Shown here one piece after another: positions 52,694-62,365 of a DNA stretch of 64,000 bases. The notes beneath the pieces are model-generated. The model saw only the letters and a list, made by a program, of their open reading frames with translations. It was not told the DNA's origin and did not search any database. This DNA is from Carbonatibacter sp965199245 (GTDB lineage Bacteria > Pseudomonadota > Alphaproteobacteria > Kiloniellales > Kiloniellaceae), in contig CBDAQP010000001.1 of NCBI GenBank assembly GCA_965199245.1, positions 992,001-1,056,000 of the forward strand, given 5' to 3'. The first letter of the stretch is position 1; the number at the start of each line of letters is the position of its first letter. A program made the translations under genes and the position numbers.

Positions 52694-52709
52694 TGTTTCA
52701 CGTGGAACA
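52694..52709. promoter_or_regulatory. parS site 3 (one mismatch, upstream of mnmG)
   Basis: TGTTTCACGTGGAACA, 15 of 16 positions, in the 141-base mnmE-mnmG gap. Confidence 0.85.
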
Positions 52710-52799
52710 AAGCGGCGACACAACCTTTATATTATAAAAGATATTAAGCAAAAAAACCAGATGACAGGATAAAAAACAACGTTCACTTTTTCTCAAGTG

Positions 52800-54173
52800 T
52801 TATTTCCCAAGGCAGAAATCACGAAAGATTACATCAAGAACATCATCAACATCAACCCGGCCTGTAATACGGCCCAGTGAACGAACAGCAAGGCGCAGAT
52901 CTTCGGCGGCCAATTCCGGGTGAGGAGTCATCAACAGGGCGCGGGTGAGACTGTCTTTGACCTCTTGCAAAGCAACCCGATGCCGCTCACGGGTCAGAAG
53001 GGAAGAATCACAAAGACCAGCCTTTTCCGTGACCCTGCTGTTGAGTCTGTCAAGAAAAGCATCAATACCGACACCTGTAGCAACAGAAAGGGGGAAAAAA
53101 TCTTTTTTCTTCGCCGCCTCGACCTCTACAGCATCCGGGCAGGAACTGGCATCCAGCTTGTTCAAAAGGGTCAAGACTGTTTTTTTCCCCACCACCGCGC
53201 GAATCTCAGGGTCAAGACACTGGTCAAGCGGCCCTTGATCCGGTGTCCAAAACGAACAATCAAAAACAGCAAGGATCAGATCGGCCGCCTGTGCACAGGC
53301 TCGGGCGCGAGAAATACCTTGATCTTCAATCCCATCGCCGCCCTGATACTCACGCAGACCAGCGGTATCTGCCACAGTCACGGGAACACCTGCCAGATCA
53401 AGGTGAACCTCAATCACATCGCGTGTTGTCCCCGCACGATCGGATACAATCGCCACATCGCGCCGTGCCAAAAAATTCAACAGTGATGATTTTCCTGCAT
53501 TGGGTGGCCCGATAACGGCAAGATGAAGTCCATCGCGCAAACGCTCTCCACGCCGTCCATCGTCTAAATGTGTGCCAATATCATCCAAAAGACCTGCAAC
53601 CAAATCACGAACCCGCCGTGAGAGGCCTTCCTCCAGATCATCATCCGGGAAATCTATTTCAGCCTCCAACCACGCAAGAGCCTTGACAAGACGATCTTTC
53701 CACCCTGTAATGGGACGGGACAAGCCCCCCCCCATCTGACGCAGAGCCTGTTGATGCTGTGCGGAGGTGCGCGCGGCAATCAAATCAACAAGTCCTTCGA
53801 CTTCGGCGAGGTCAAGTTTTCCATTTTCAAAAGCACGGCGTGTAAATTCACCCGGTTCTGCTGGGCGGAGACCCTCAAAAGACCCCAGACACGCCATAAC
53901 AGCCGCAACAACCGCAGAACTGCCATGCAGATGAAATTCCAAAATATCTTCACCCGTAAAGCTCTGTGGGCCGGGGAAAAAAAGACAGAGGGCCTGATCG
54001 AGAGGGTCTCCTCCGTGAGGCGCGCGGAGAGTTACCAATTCTGCGCGGCGGGGCGTGAGACAGCGACCCGTCATCTGTTCGGCCACAACAGAACATTGAG
54101 CCCCAGACAGGCGCACAATAGCAACAGCCGAACGGCCTGGAGCCGTTGCCAGGGCAAAAATTGTCTGCAACAT
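52800..54173 (-). CDS. mnmE: tRNA-modification GTPase MnmE (TrmE)
   Basis: 457 aa. The N-terminal tetrahydrofolate-binding domain (FALATAPGRSAVAIVRLSG), helical domain, and inserted G domain with GPPNAGKSSLLN, GTTRDVIE, DTAGL and NKLD are present. The C-terminal active Cys motif FCLGK replaces the more common C-I-G-K with one conservative change. Forms the MnmEG complex. Divergent from the YyaL-type gene; rho, its usual upstream neighbour, is 8.7 kb away. Confidence 0.97.
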   Translation of the reverse strand: MLQTIFALATAPGRSAVAIVRLSGAQCSVVAEQMTGRCLTPRRAELVTLRAPHGGDPLDQALCLFFPGPQSFTGEDILEFHLHGSSAVVAAVMACLGSFEGLRPAEPGEFTRRAFENGKLDLAEVEGLVDLIAARTSAQHQQALRQMGGGLSRPITGWKDRLVKALAWLEAEIDFPDDDLEEGLSRRVRDLVAGLLDDIGTHLDDGRRGERLRDGLHLAVIGPPNAGKSSLLNFLARRDVAIVSDRAGTTRDVIEVHLDLAGVPVTVADTAGLREYQGGDGIEDQGISRARACAQAADLILAVFDCSFWTPDQGPLDQCLDPEIRAVVGKKTVLTLLNKLDASSCPDAVEVEAAKKKDFFPLSVATGVGIDAFLDRLNSRVTEKAGLCDSSLLTRERHRVALQEVKDSLTRALLMTPHPELAAEDLRLAVRSLGRITGRVDVDDVLDVIFRDFCLGK

Positions 54174-54295
54174 TTTTAACTCTGTTCCTTGAAGTCAGGC
54201 GAGAATATGAAAGCTGTTGATAAGCTAACCTTGAAAAGATTGACAAGAAAGGTGAATCTCTTTTGACTTGGGGAAATTTTGGGATACCAGAGACT

Positions 54296-56413
54296 ATGAC
54301 ACAAACAAAAAATAGGCTGTCACACGAAAGCAGTCCCTATTTGAAACAGCACGCCGCAAACCCTGTTCATTGGTTCGCCTGGGGTGAAGACGCCTTTGCC
54401 CAGGCCAAAAAGGATAATAAACCTGTTTTGCTCTCTATCGGTTATGCAGCCTGTCACTGGTGTCATGTCATGGCCCATGAGTCCTTTGAGGATAGAAGAA
54501 CCGCCGCTTTGATGAATGATCTCTTCGTCAATGTCAAGGTTGACCGTGAAGAACGCCCGGATATTGATTGTTTTTATCAGGCCACCCTCTCCGCACTGGG
54601 GCAACAGGGGGGATGGCCCCTGACCATGTTTCTGACCCCTAATGGTGAACCCTTTTGGGGTGGAACATACTTTCCCCCTGTCGAACGCATGGGACGCCCC
54701 GGATTCAAGGCCCTGCTCAAAACGCTGTCGCAAACCTACGACACAGACAAGACACGGATGCAAACCAATCTTGACGGTTTGAACGCCATTTTGAAAAAAA
54801 AATATCAAAATCGACGCGGTCAGTTGATTCATCCCACTGTTTTGGACGAAGCCGCAACACGGCTTCACACCCATATGGATAGTTCGTATGGAGGGATTGG
54901 AGAATCACCAAAGTTTCCCAATGTCCCCTTGTTACAATTTCTTTGGCGATCCTGGAAACGCACCGGAGATCAAGCGGCCTTTAACGCCGTCAATCTCACC
55001 CTTATTCGCATGTGTCAGGGGGGGATATATGACCATATCGGCGGCGGTTTTGCCCGCTATAGTATAGATCGCTATTGGCTCGTTCCGCATTTTGAAAAGA
55101 TGCTTTATGACAATGCCTTGATAATAGAGCTGCTCAGCGAGGTTTGGCAGGATACTGGAAACCCCCTTTACGAAGCCCGGGTGCGTGAAACGATTGATTG
55201 GCTTCAACGCGAAATGATGGCCCTGAAACACGCCCCCACCCAGGACGTCCAGATGTCCTGTGACGCTGATTTTGCTGTGCGCTCAAATCTCTTTGCAGCC
55301 AGTCAAGACGCCGACAGCGAGGGAGAAGAGGGAAAATATTATCTGTGGGATGAGGCAGAACTCAATAAAATTCTGGGACGGCAAAGCCATCTATTCAAAA
55401 ACGCTTATGATGTCACGGCAAAGGGAAATTGGAAGCGAAAAAATATTCTCAATCGTTCCCATAACCCCAAAATTCGCAGTGATGACGATGAAAAGAGACT
55501 GTCAGAAATGCGTGAAATTCTTTTGGCCCATCGCATGAATAGACCTAAACCCGGATGGGATGACAAGGTGCTGATGGACTGGAACGGATTGATGATTCAT
55601 AGCCTCGCGTTGGCCTCACAGGTCTTTGACGAAGAAAGCTGGTTGGTTCTGGCCAGGGCGGCTTTTTCGGACCTCAACGACTTGATCCTGAAAAAAGGCG
55701 ACCTTTTCCACTCCTGGCGGCGGGAACATTTCAGCGCACCGGCCTTTCTTGATGACTATACTGCCTTTGCCCGCGCAGCCCTGACTCTCTATGAAGTCAC
55801 GGGTGAAGAGTCTTATTTGTTTATTGCGGAAAAGCTCACCGACCGGGTCGAAGAGCTGTTTCTTGATCGGGAAGGGGGTGGATACTTTCAAACAGACCAT
55901 CGCGATGATAGTCTGTCGCTTCCTCACCGAGTCAAGTCTGCGGAAGATAGCGCAATACCCAGCGGAAATTCTCTGATGCTCTGTCTTTTAACACGGCTTT
56001 ACTACTTAACGGGGAAAAAGGATTTTGCCGAACGTTCGGACAAACTCGAAGAAGCCTTTGCGGGGGAAATTCTTGAAAATTTCTATCCCCTTTGTGGTTT
56101 TTTGAATCAGATTGACTACAGACGTGATCCGATACAAATTTTCGTTATTGGTTATCGAAATGATCTCGCAACAGAGATGCTGATCAAAACAATTCATAGT
56201 GTCAGCTTACCGAATAAAACAGTTCAAATTATTGAACCGGATAAAGATGACCTTCCCCCCCACCATCCTGCATTTCATCGCACGCAGGTTGACGGAAAAA
56301 CAACGGTTTATATTTGTCGAAATCAAATCTGTTCTGTTCCCTTGACCCAAAAACTCGCGCTTGCAAATCACCTAAAACTAATGGGTGGCCTGTACAAAAA
56401 ACAACAGGATTAA
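54296..56413 (+). CDS. Thioredoxin-domain protein of the YyaL/spermatogenesis-associated 20 type
   Basis: 705 aa. N-terminal thioredoxin-like domain: RLSHESSPYLKQHAANPVHW, YAACHWCHVMAHESFED (CxxC as C-H-W-C), VNVKVDREERPDID and GGWPLTMFLTPNGEPFWGGT. The C-terminal half is an (alpha/alpha)6 barrel like glycosyl hydrolases and N-acylglucosamine epimerases. Function unknown in bacteria. ATG at 54296 (MTQTKNRLSHESSPY) is chosen; a TTG 33 bases upstream is possible. It lies in the mnmE-rho gap. Confidence 0.88.
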   Translation: MTQTKNRLSHESSPYLKQHAANPVHWFAWGEDAFAQAKKDNKPVLLSIGYAACHWCHVMAHESFEDRRTAALMNDLFVNVKVDREERPDIDCFYQATLSALGQQGGWPLTMFLTPNGEPFWGGTYFPPVERMGRPGFKALLKTLSQTYDTDKTRMQTNLDGLNAILKKKYQNRRGQLIHPTVLDEAATRLHTHMDSSYGGIGESPKFPNVPLLQFLWRSWKRTGDQAAFNAVNLTLIRMCQGGIYDHIGGGFARYSIDRYWLVPHFEKMLYDNALIIELLSEVWQDTGNPLYEARVRETIDWLQREMMALKHAPTQDVQMSCDADFAVRSNLFAASQDADSEGEEGKYYLWDEAELNKILGRQSHLFKNAYDVTAKGNWKRKNILNRSHNPKIRSDDDEKRLSEMREILLAHRMNRPKPGWDDKVLMDWNGLMIHSLALASQVFDEESWLVLARAAFSDLNDLILKKGDLFHSWRREHFSAPAFLDDYTAFARAALTLYEVTGEESYLFIAEKLTDRVEELFLDREGGGYFQTDHRDDSLSLPHRVKSAEDSAIPSGNSLMLCLLTRLYYLTGKKDFAERSDKLEEAFAGEILENFYPLCGFLNQIDYRRDPIQIFVIGYRNDLATEMLIKTIHSVSLPNKTVQIIEPDKDDLPPHHPAFHRTQVDGKTTVYICRNQICSVPLTQKLALANHLKLMGGLYKKQQD

Positions 56414-56539
56414 CCGACCAACCCAAGGACACGCAAAAGGACATATGCCATCTGCATTCGTGAAAACAGAACACCAGATCTTTTGCGTTTTGACTCTGTT
56501 GATTTTACAGTCCTGCGTTGCGTGAAGTACAGATCAAAC

Positions 56540-56638
56540 CTTACGGCGGAAATCTGATGAAGACATCATCCATAGACTATAAGCAGATTACAATGAATTG
56601 GCTATAATTTAATCATTTTATGTGGGACAGGCTATATA
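56540..56638. mobile_element. Two IS-A ends in tandem, no transposase
   Basis: TTACGGCGGAAATCTGATGA...GAATTGGCTATA (56540-56606) is one IS-A end; it is followed directly by AATTTAATCATTTTATGTGGGACAGGCTATA, a degraded copy of the other. The 56414-56728 gap holds nothing else recognised. Confidence 0.7.
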
Positions 56639-56728
56639 AAATCGTGCGTCCGGGTTGATGAGGCACAGAGTCGCCCCTGCAGAGGAAAACCCGGCGGTGG
56701 TCTGCCCGGTTTTTCAACCTCGCCCTTT

Positions 56729-56938
56729 TTATCCCCGGTTCTGGTTTTTGCCGATCTTGCGGGGATCCCATTTGACGACTTTTTTCTCGGGCGCAGGCTG
56801 TTCTGGACGACTGTCGATCCCACGGCCTTCCATGGCGGCGGCAAATTCTTCAAAACGCCGTTTCATTTCCTGGCGTTCTTCGGGACTCATATCCTGAACG
56901 GCCTTGTTGGAGAGGTCTTTTTGACGAATATCATCCAT
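56729..56938 (-). CDS. Small hydrophilic protein, unknown
   Basis: 69 aa, MDDIRQKDLSNKAVQDMSPE then RQEMKRRFEEFAAAMEGRGI and a basic tail (KVVKWDPRKIGKNQNRG). Rich in charged residues, one amphipathic helix. A GAGGA box precedes the ATG at 56938; upstream frame extension (to 57004) is hydrophobic and less likely. No family recognised. Confidence 0.5.
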   Translation of the reverse strand: MDDIRQKDLSNKAVQDMSPEERQEMKRRFEEFAAAMEGRGIDSRPEQPAPEKKVVKWDPRKIGKNQNRG

Positions 56939-57117
56939 GGTGAGGAAATCCTCGTAAAGTCGCAACCAGATCAACAGTAAACCTGAAAAGTTGTTCAAAG
57001 ACAAGAGGTACTCTCTTGACTGTGGGCGTCTCCTCAGTCATGTCTGTTGGTCTCATCAACAATTTCTGTTGATTTCAGCAAGGTGACAACACAAGACCCC
57101 GAAGGAACAGGTGCCTT

Positions 57118-58518
57118 ATGACTGACAGGATGCGGATCGAATCTGATTCAATGGGCGATGTTTCTGTTCCCGCACATCGCTATTGGGGAGCACAGACCCA
57201 ACGATCCTTGCAAAATTTCCGCATCGGGGGCGAGCGGATGCCGCCCGCCCTGATTACGGCGTTGGGGATTCAGAAGCTGGCAGCGGCCAGAACCAATATG
57301 GAACTGGGGCTTTTGCCCGCAGAGTTTGGCAACGCAATCTGTCGGGCCGCCCAGGAAGTCATCGATGGTCAGCATGATGATGAATTTCCCCTTGTCGTCT
57401 GGCAAACGGGGTCGGGGACGCAGAGCAACATGAATGCGAACGAGGTCATCGCGGGGCGGGCCAATGAGATTCTGTCCGCTGTGCGGGGGGGGAAATCGCC
57501 TGTTCATCCCAATGACCATTGTAACATGGGGCAATCGTCCAATGATACCTTTCCAACGGCCATGTCGATTGCGGCGGTGCGCCTGCTGAGTACGCAGACT
57601 CTGCCTGCACTGGAACGCTTCCATGCCAGTTTGCAGGTCAAGGTGGGCGCGTTTGACAGTGTTATCAAGATTGGTCGGACGCACCTGATGGATGCCACAC
57701 CCCTGACCCTGGGACAGGTTTTTTCGGGCTATAGCCGCCAGATTGAAAATGCGGTGGCGCGGGTCAGGGCAACCCTGCCCCGCCTGTCAGAGCTGGCCCA
57801 GGGGGGAACGGCCGTGGGGACGGGCCTTAATTCTGTTGCGGGTTTTGCCGAAGCCTTTGCCCGGAATGTCACGACGATCACCGGACTGCCCTTTGTGACG
57901 GCACCCAACAAGTTCGAGGCTCTCGCTGCCCATGATGCACTTGTCGAGGCTTCTGGCGCATTGAATGTTGTGGCGACGTCCCTGATGAAGATTGCAAATG
58001 ATATTCGTCTGCTGGGTTCGGGGCCGCGTTGTGGCATTGGTGAGCTGTGTTTACCCGCCAATGAACCGGGATCATCGATTATGCCGGGAAAGGTCAATCC
58101 AACACAATCCGAAGCTTTGACAATGGTGTGTGCCCAGGTGATGGGCAACCATACCACAATCACCGTCGCGGGGGCGACAGGGCACTTTGAACTGAATGTT
58201 TTTAAACCGGTGATGATTTATAACCTGTTACAGTCGGCCCGCCTGATTGGCGAAGGTTGCGAGTCCTTCCGTGAACATTGTCTGGAAGGTCTCGCAGCCA
58301 ATGCAGAGCGAATCCAGTCGCTGATGGCGGAATCCTTGATGCTGGTGACGGCATTGAATCCCCATATCGGTTATGACAAGGCTGCCCAGGTGGCCAAGAA
58401 AGCCTATGCAGATAACACAACATTAAAGGCGGCGGCGGTTGAATTGGGCCTGTTGAGTGCGGAACAGTTCGACCAGTGGGTGCGCCCCGAGCAGATGATT
58501 GGCCCCCGAAACCCATAG
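57118..58518 (+). CDS. fumC: Class II fumarate hydratase
   Basis: 466 aa TCA-cycle enzyme, homotetramer without iron. RIESDSMGDVSVPAHRYWGA, QTGSGTQSNMNANEVIAGRA, HPNDHCNMGQSSNDTFPTAM and the signature GSSIMPGKVNPTQ with catalytic Ser are intact. ATG at 57118 with AAGGA about 11 bases upstream; an ATG at 57130 is an alternative. A ribbon-helix-helix gene follows 8 bases later, the usual alphaproteobacterial pairing. Confidence 0.97.
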   Translation: MTDRMRIESDSMGDVSVPAHRYWGAQTQRSLQNFRIGGERMPPALITALGIQKLAAARTNMELGLLPAEFGNAICRAAQEVIDGQHDDEFPLVVWQTGSGTQSNMNANEVIAGRANEILSAVRGGKSPVHPNDHCNMGQSSNDTFPTAMSIAAVRLLSTQTLPALERFHASLQVKVGAFDSVIKIGRTHLMDATPLTLGQVFSGYSRQIENAVARVRATLPRLSELAQGGTAVGTGLNSVAGFAEAFARNVTTITGLPFVTAPNKFEALAAHDALVEASGALNVVATSLMKIANDIRLLGSGPRCGIGELCLPANEPGSSIMPGKVNPTQSEALTMVCAQVMGNHTTITVAGATGHFELNVFKPVMIYNLLQSARLIGEGCESFREHCLEGLAANAERIQSLMAESLMLVTALNPHIGYDKAAQVAKKAYADNTTLKAAAVELGLLSAEQFDQWVRPEQMIGPRNP

Positions 58519-58526
58519 GTTCTCTC

Positions 58527-58736
58527 ATGCCAAAGCATTCTGTGACGATTGCCGGACACAGAACGAGTCTGAGCCTCGAAGACGCGTTCTGGTGCGAACT
58601 CAAGGTCATTGCCCGCCAGAGAGGGCAGAGCCTCAATCGTTTGGTTGGGGACATCGACGCAGTGCGCACCACCAACCTGTCAAGTGCCCTGCGCCTTTTT
58701 GTGCTGGCAACGCTCAAGGACAAGGGTGCGCGTTAA
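58527..58736 (+). CDS. Ribbon-helix-helix DNA-binding protein
   Basis: 69 aa. HSVTIAGHRTSLSLEDAFWC then ELKVIARQRGQSLNRLVGDI and NLSSALRLFVLATLKD fit the RHH_4 (PF13467-type) pattern of small transcriptional regulators that sit next to fumC in many alphaproteobacteria. ATG at 58527, 8 bases after the fumC stop, so likely cotranscribed. Target unknown. Confidence 0.85.
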   Translation: MPKHSVTIAGHRTSLSLEDAFWCELKVIARQRGQSLNRLVGDIDAVRTTNLSSALRLFVLATLKDKGAR

Positions 58737-58738
58737 TT

Positions 58739-59040
58739 TTTTCATGGAACCCTGTTGTGTTGCCTGGCCCGTGCGGTGGCGATCATCTTTTCGGGTGTTA
58801 TGGCAATTTTGCGGGCGCGCTTGTAGAACGCAGGTTCGGGCAGGTGGTCTTGTGGTGTTTCAGAATCAAGGGGCATCCCGCAGGGTATGGCAATCGGCGG
58901 TTGTTGAGGTTGTAAAGAAAGGCGGAGAGCGGATATCCGGTCATGAGGTCATTGAGGCTGATTCCCCCAATCAGGATGACCGTCGGTAGAATAATCGCTA
59001 ACCAGTGCCGATCCCTGTTCAGGCGCAAAATAAAGCGCAA
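58739..59040 (-). pseudogene. Possible small frameshifted gene
   Basis: The reverse strand has an N-terminal piece with a membrane helix (RHWLAIILPTVILIGGISLN). A second piece in another frame follows (PIAIPCGMPLDSETPQDHLP, EPAFYKRARKIAITPEKM), with normal-looking composition, ending at 58739. A single shift near 58905 would join them. No family recognised; could equally be non-coding. Confidence 0.3.
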
Positions 59041-59061
59041 AACGGGTGTTGCTTTGCATTG

Positions 59062-59382
59062 TCAACACCCCTGATACCCCCGCGCCAGACAGGCCCGTGC
59101 CGCCTCCTGCGCTTTCGCAATTCGGGCGGGGGTCATGTCTTCTGCGATGATGTCGCGGTTTTTCATCGCACTTTTATCGCCCAGGGCCGCCGCAAGGTTC
59201 CACCACATATGGGCTGTGGCATGATCCTGCGGGACGCCCCGTCCGTATTCGTACATGACACCAAGTTCTAACTGTGCGTTTGCGTCTCCCTGTTCTGCGC
59301 GCTCCTTGATGAAGCTTTCAGCGTGGGCAGGGAGAGTAAAGAGGAGCGCGAGGGCGAGAAGGGGGGCGAAGGCTTTTGTCAT
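59062..59382 (-). CDS. Exported Sel1-repeat protein
   Basis: 106 aa. Signal peptide MTKAFAPLLALALLFTLPAHA, then Sel1/TPR-like repeat AEQGDANAQLELGVMYEYGR and GVPQDHATAHMWWNLAAALG. Such proteins mediate protein contacts in the periplasm. The ATG is only 5 bases from the end of IS-E, which has therefore replaced its native leader; GGGAGAA inside the IS end is the only ribosome-binding-site candidate. Confidence 0.82.
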   Translation of the reverse strand: MTKAFAPLLALALLFTLPAHAESFIKERAEQGDANAQLELGVMYEYGRGVPQDHATAHMWWNLAAALGDKSAMKNRDIIAEDMTPARIAKAQEAARACLARGYQGC

Positions 59383-59387
59383 GGTCG

Positions 59388-60590
59388 TGCTGTTCTCCCT
59401 GAATCTTGATTCATTGATAAGTTATTTTTTTTGTCATTTTCACGGAGGCCCTCAATGAAGCGCAGATTTACGGACGCACAGATTATCGGGATTTTGAAGG
59501 AACACGAGGCAGGTGTTCCGGCTAGGGAGCTTTGCCGCAAGTATGGGATGCCACATTCTATAAGTGGACGGCGAGGTTCGTCGGCATGGAGGTCAATGAG
59601 GTTCGCCGCCTCCGGGATCTGGAAGAGGAGAACCGGCGCCTGAAGAAGCTGGTTGCGGATTTATCGCTGGACAAGATGGCGTTGGAGGAGGTTCTAAAAA
59701 AGATCTGAGCCCCGAAGGCCGTCGCCGCGCTGTTGTGCTGCTTCAGGAGACTGGCCTGACGCCGATCCTGTCGTCTGGCGGGTCAGCCGCGTTCCACGCA
59801 CCGCTACAAATCGGTTCAGTCACCGGAGACAGAGTTGCGGCGGAAGATGCGGGAGCTGGCCGATCGGCATCGTCGCTTTGGTCATCCGCGATGGCATGTT
59901 CTGCTCAGGCGTGAGGGCTTCGGGGCCAACCACAAAAAGACCCACCGGATATAGGTGGAAGAAGGTTTGCAGGTGCGCAAGCGCAAGAAACGGAGACGAT
60001 CGTCCGCAGGCCCCTGGTGCTGCCGACATCCCCCGGACAGAAATGGAGCATGGACTTTATGAGCTATCCAGCGGCCGGCGTATCCGGTTGTTCACTGTTA
60101 TCGATGACTTCACCAAACAATGCCACGCCATGACCGTGGATTTTTCGATTAACGGTCTTCGGGTGGCCAGGGAACTGACCCGGCTCCTCGACTTGTATGG
60201 CAAACCGGAGGTCATCGTCTGTGACAATGGCACCGGATACACCTCGATGGCGATGTTCAAATGGGCTCGGGACAGTGGCGTTGATCTCCAGTTCATACAG
60301 CCGGGGAAGCCCAGCCAAAACGGTTTCATCGAAGCCTTCAACGCCCGGGTCAGGGATGAATGCCTGAATGAAAACCTGTTTTCAAGCCTGAGAGAGGCGC
60401 AGGATGTAACCGAAAGATGGAGGATCAGCTACAACAATCACAGGCCACACTCCGCCCTGAATTGGGCAACCCCCAATGAATTCGCATCACTCTGTTCCGG
60501 GTTAACCCGGAACAGAGTGGACAAGATCGCATGAACCTGTCATATGGGAAAAGCTGACTACTCAGTGGAACAGCTTTGGGGAGAACAGCA
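59388..60590 (+). mobile_element. IS-E (IS3 family), fullest copy, transposase in broken frames
   Basis: 1203 bases with inverted ends TGCTGTTCTCCC (left) and GGGAGAACAGCA (right). OrfA MKRRFTDAQIIGILKEHEAG and VPARELCRKYGMPH shifts frame near 59555. OrfB pieces include LFTVIDDFTKQCHAMTVDFS (first Asp), VIVCDNGTGYTSMAMF (second Asp), GKPSQNGFIEAFNARVRDEC (Glu) and NNHRPHSALNWATPNEFA. Frame breaks before the catalytic part make it defective. Direct target repeats are not evident. Confidence 0.82.
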
Positions 60591-60846
60591 TGTTCATCCG
60601 CACCCTCAAACGGGCAGAAGCCAGACTGACGCTGGCCAATCTCGCCTGCAACATGAATCGCCTGATCTTCCATGAACGCCGGGCAACCGCAGGATGACTC
60701 CGTCCGGAATGCGGATTCTGTCATAAAAAACGTCCCGCCAACGCAATCTGCGGCGAAAAAAGCACCGTCTCGAAAAATCACAATTGGCCACAGCAGGGCA
60801 TAAATCGGGGGTTAATACGGGTGTCCAGTTTCGGGGGCGTCCCCCA
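60591..60846 (+). mobile_element. Remnant of another IS5/IS4-type element
   Basis: Encodes MFIRTLKRAEARLTLANLAC then NMNRLIFHERRATAG-stop, the usual C-terminus of an IS5-type transposase, followed by about 150 bases of non-coding sequence. It ends TTTCGGGGGCGTCCCCCATA, the inverse of the sequence at 19270-19287. Confidence 0.55.
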
Positions 60847-61029
60847 TAGAACGCTTTGAACAGATTTTATCGACCGCGCGCCCTGTGATGTGGTGATCTG
60901 TGAAGCCCTTTGAAGAACAGTGAAGATGCCCTGGCCATGTCTCACTGCGCCAGGGCGGAGCAGGCAGGGTTTATTGCTCCGCAATCCGTTTCAATTTCGA
61001 GGGCCTCTATACGATCTACAACGCATAGA

Positions 61030-61058
61030 AAAAAAGGGGCCTTGTGACCCCTTTCATC
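61030..61058 (-). terminator. Terminator of the coiled-coil protein gene
   Basis: On the reverse strand GGGG-TCACAAGG-CCCC followed by TTTTTTTC, 20 bases after the stop of the coiled-coil gene. Confidence 0.75.
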
Positions 61059-61074
61059 TGTGAGAGTGTGCAGA

Positions 61075-61476
61075 TCAGGTAAAGTAGATTGAGGCGGCAA
61101 TGCCGATACCTGTCAGGATCAGCGCAATGAGCATATTACGGTTATCGCTTTGGAGCTTGGCAATACCTTCGCTATTTTGCTTGTGAATGTCGTCCATCTT
61201 CTGATCTGTCGCCTTGAGGTCAGCCTCAAGCCTCTGCTCTGTCGCTTCAAGCCTGGCTTCAAGCTTCTGGTTTGAACTTTCGAGCTTGGCTTCAATTTTC
61301 CGCTCTGTTTGTTTTAATTCCTGCCGTGTTTCATTGAGGTCGGCTTCAAGCCTGTCTTCAATTCCTTCAAAGCGTTTGAGCAAGAGAGGCAGATAGGTGT
61401 TTAAGCCCTGCTGGCCTCCCTCAATGCGGCTTACTCTTTTGTTCATTTCACTCACGTCAGTCATTATATCACTCAT
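61075..61476 (-). CDS. Coiled-coil protein with C-terminal membrane anchor
   Basis: 133 aa. Residues about 30-105 are a long coiled coil with internal repeats (ERKIEAKLESSNQKLEARLE, ATEQRLEADLKATDQKMDD), and the last 20 residues form one transmembrane helix (MLIALILTGIGIAASIYF). Layout is that of a tail-anchored coiled-coil protein, similar to DUF1640-like or phage-adjacent hypotheticals. Function unknown. Flanked by insertion sequences on both sides. Confidence 0.7.
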   Translation of the reverse strand: MSDIMTDVSEMNKRVSRIEGGQQGLNTYLPLLLKRFEGIEDRLEADLNETRQELKQTERKIEAKLESSNQKLEARLEATEQRLEADLKATDQKMDDIHKQNSEGIAKLQSDNRNMLIALILTGIGIAASIYFT

Positions 61477-61552
61477 GGTTTTCTGTCCCTGTTGTCCAGT
61501 TTAATCCGGTTTTGTTCTTTTCTCAAGCGTTCGCTTTGCTCATTCCTTTCTT

Positions 61553-62365
61553 AGAAGCTGTCTAACAATTATTAATTATTTATCAATAAATTGTCTTTAA
61601 TGATTTTCGGTATGACTTATGATACTGATCTCACCGATGCGCAATGGTCTCTGTTGCGCGGATATTTTGAGCACCGCAATGGCGGTGGCCGTCCCTTCAA
61701 ACATTCACTCGGGAATATATTAAGTGCCTGTTTTTAGGTTCTGAAAACAGGCTGTCAGTGGCGACTTGTTCCCAAAGATTTCCCGCCATGCCGTTCACGG
61801 CCATTTCAGTCGCTGGACAAAGGATGGAACCTGGCACATTATCCTGCGTGACCTCGTGCTTTGGCTGCTTGAGGGACGGAACGAACAGGCAAGCGCGGCC
61901 ATTATCGACTCACAATCGGTCAAGGCCCGGACACAAAAAAGGGGGCCGGCAAGAAAGTGAAGGGAATCAAGCGGCATTTATGGGTGGATCTGCCCGGGTT
62001 TCCGCTGCATCCGGTGGTGCATGATGCTGGAATACAGGATCGCGGCCCGCATTCTCTTGAACGATATAAAGAAAAAGCACAGAAGGCTGAAATTGTTCTG
62101 GGCTGGTTATCGCGGGCCGATCATGGACGCATTGGCCAATCAGGAAAAACTGAAAATCGAGATCGTAAAGCGAGGTGAAGAAAAAGCGTTCAAGCTGCTG
62201 CCAAAGCACTGGATTGTTGAGCGATCTTTCGCATGGCTGGAGCCTGCAAGGCGGCTGGCAAAAAATGACGAAAATCTCGACAAAACGCAGGAAGCCATGA
62301 TCCGGCTACGCTTCATACAAATCGCAATCAACAGAATTATAAAACTTAATTGTTAGACAGATTCT
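61553..62365 (+). mobile_element. IS-C copy 2 (IS5 family), degenerate
   Basis: Bounded by AGAAGCTGTCTAACAATTA and TAATTGTTAGACAGATTCT. Transposase begins MTYDTDLTDAQWSLLRGYFE but stops at TTTTAG (61736), then continues in other frames: FHGHFSRWTKDGTWHIILRD, KGIKRHLWVDLPGFPLHPVV, LNDIKKKHRRLKLFWAGYRG and PKHWIVERSFAWLEPARRLA. Inactive as read. Confidence 0.85.
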
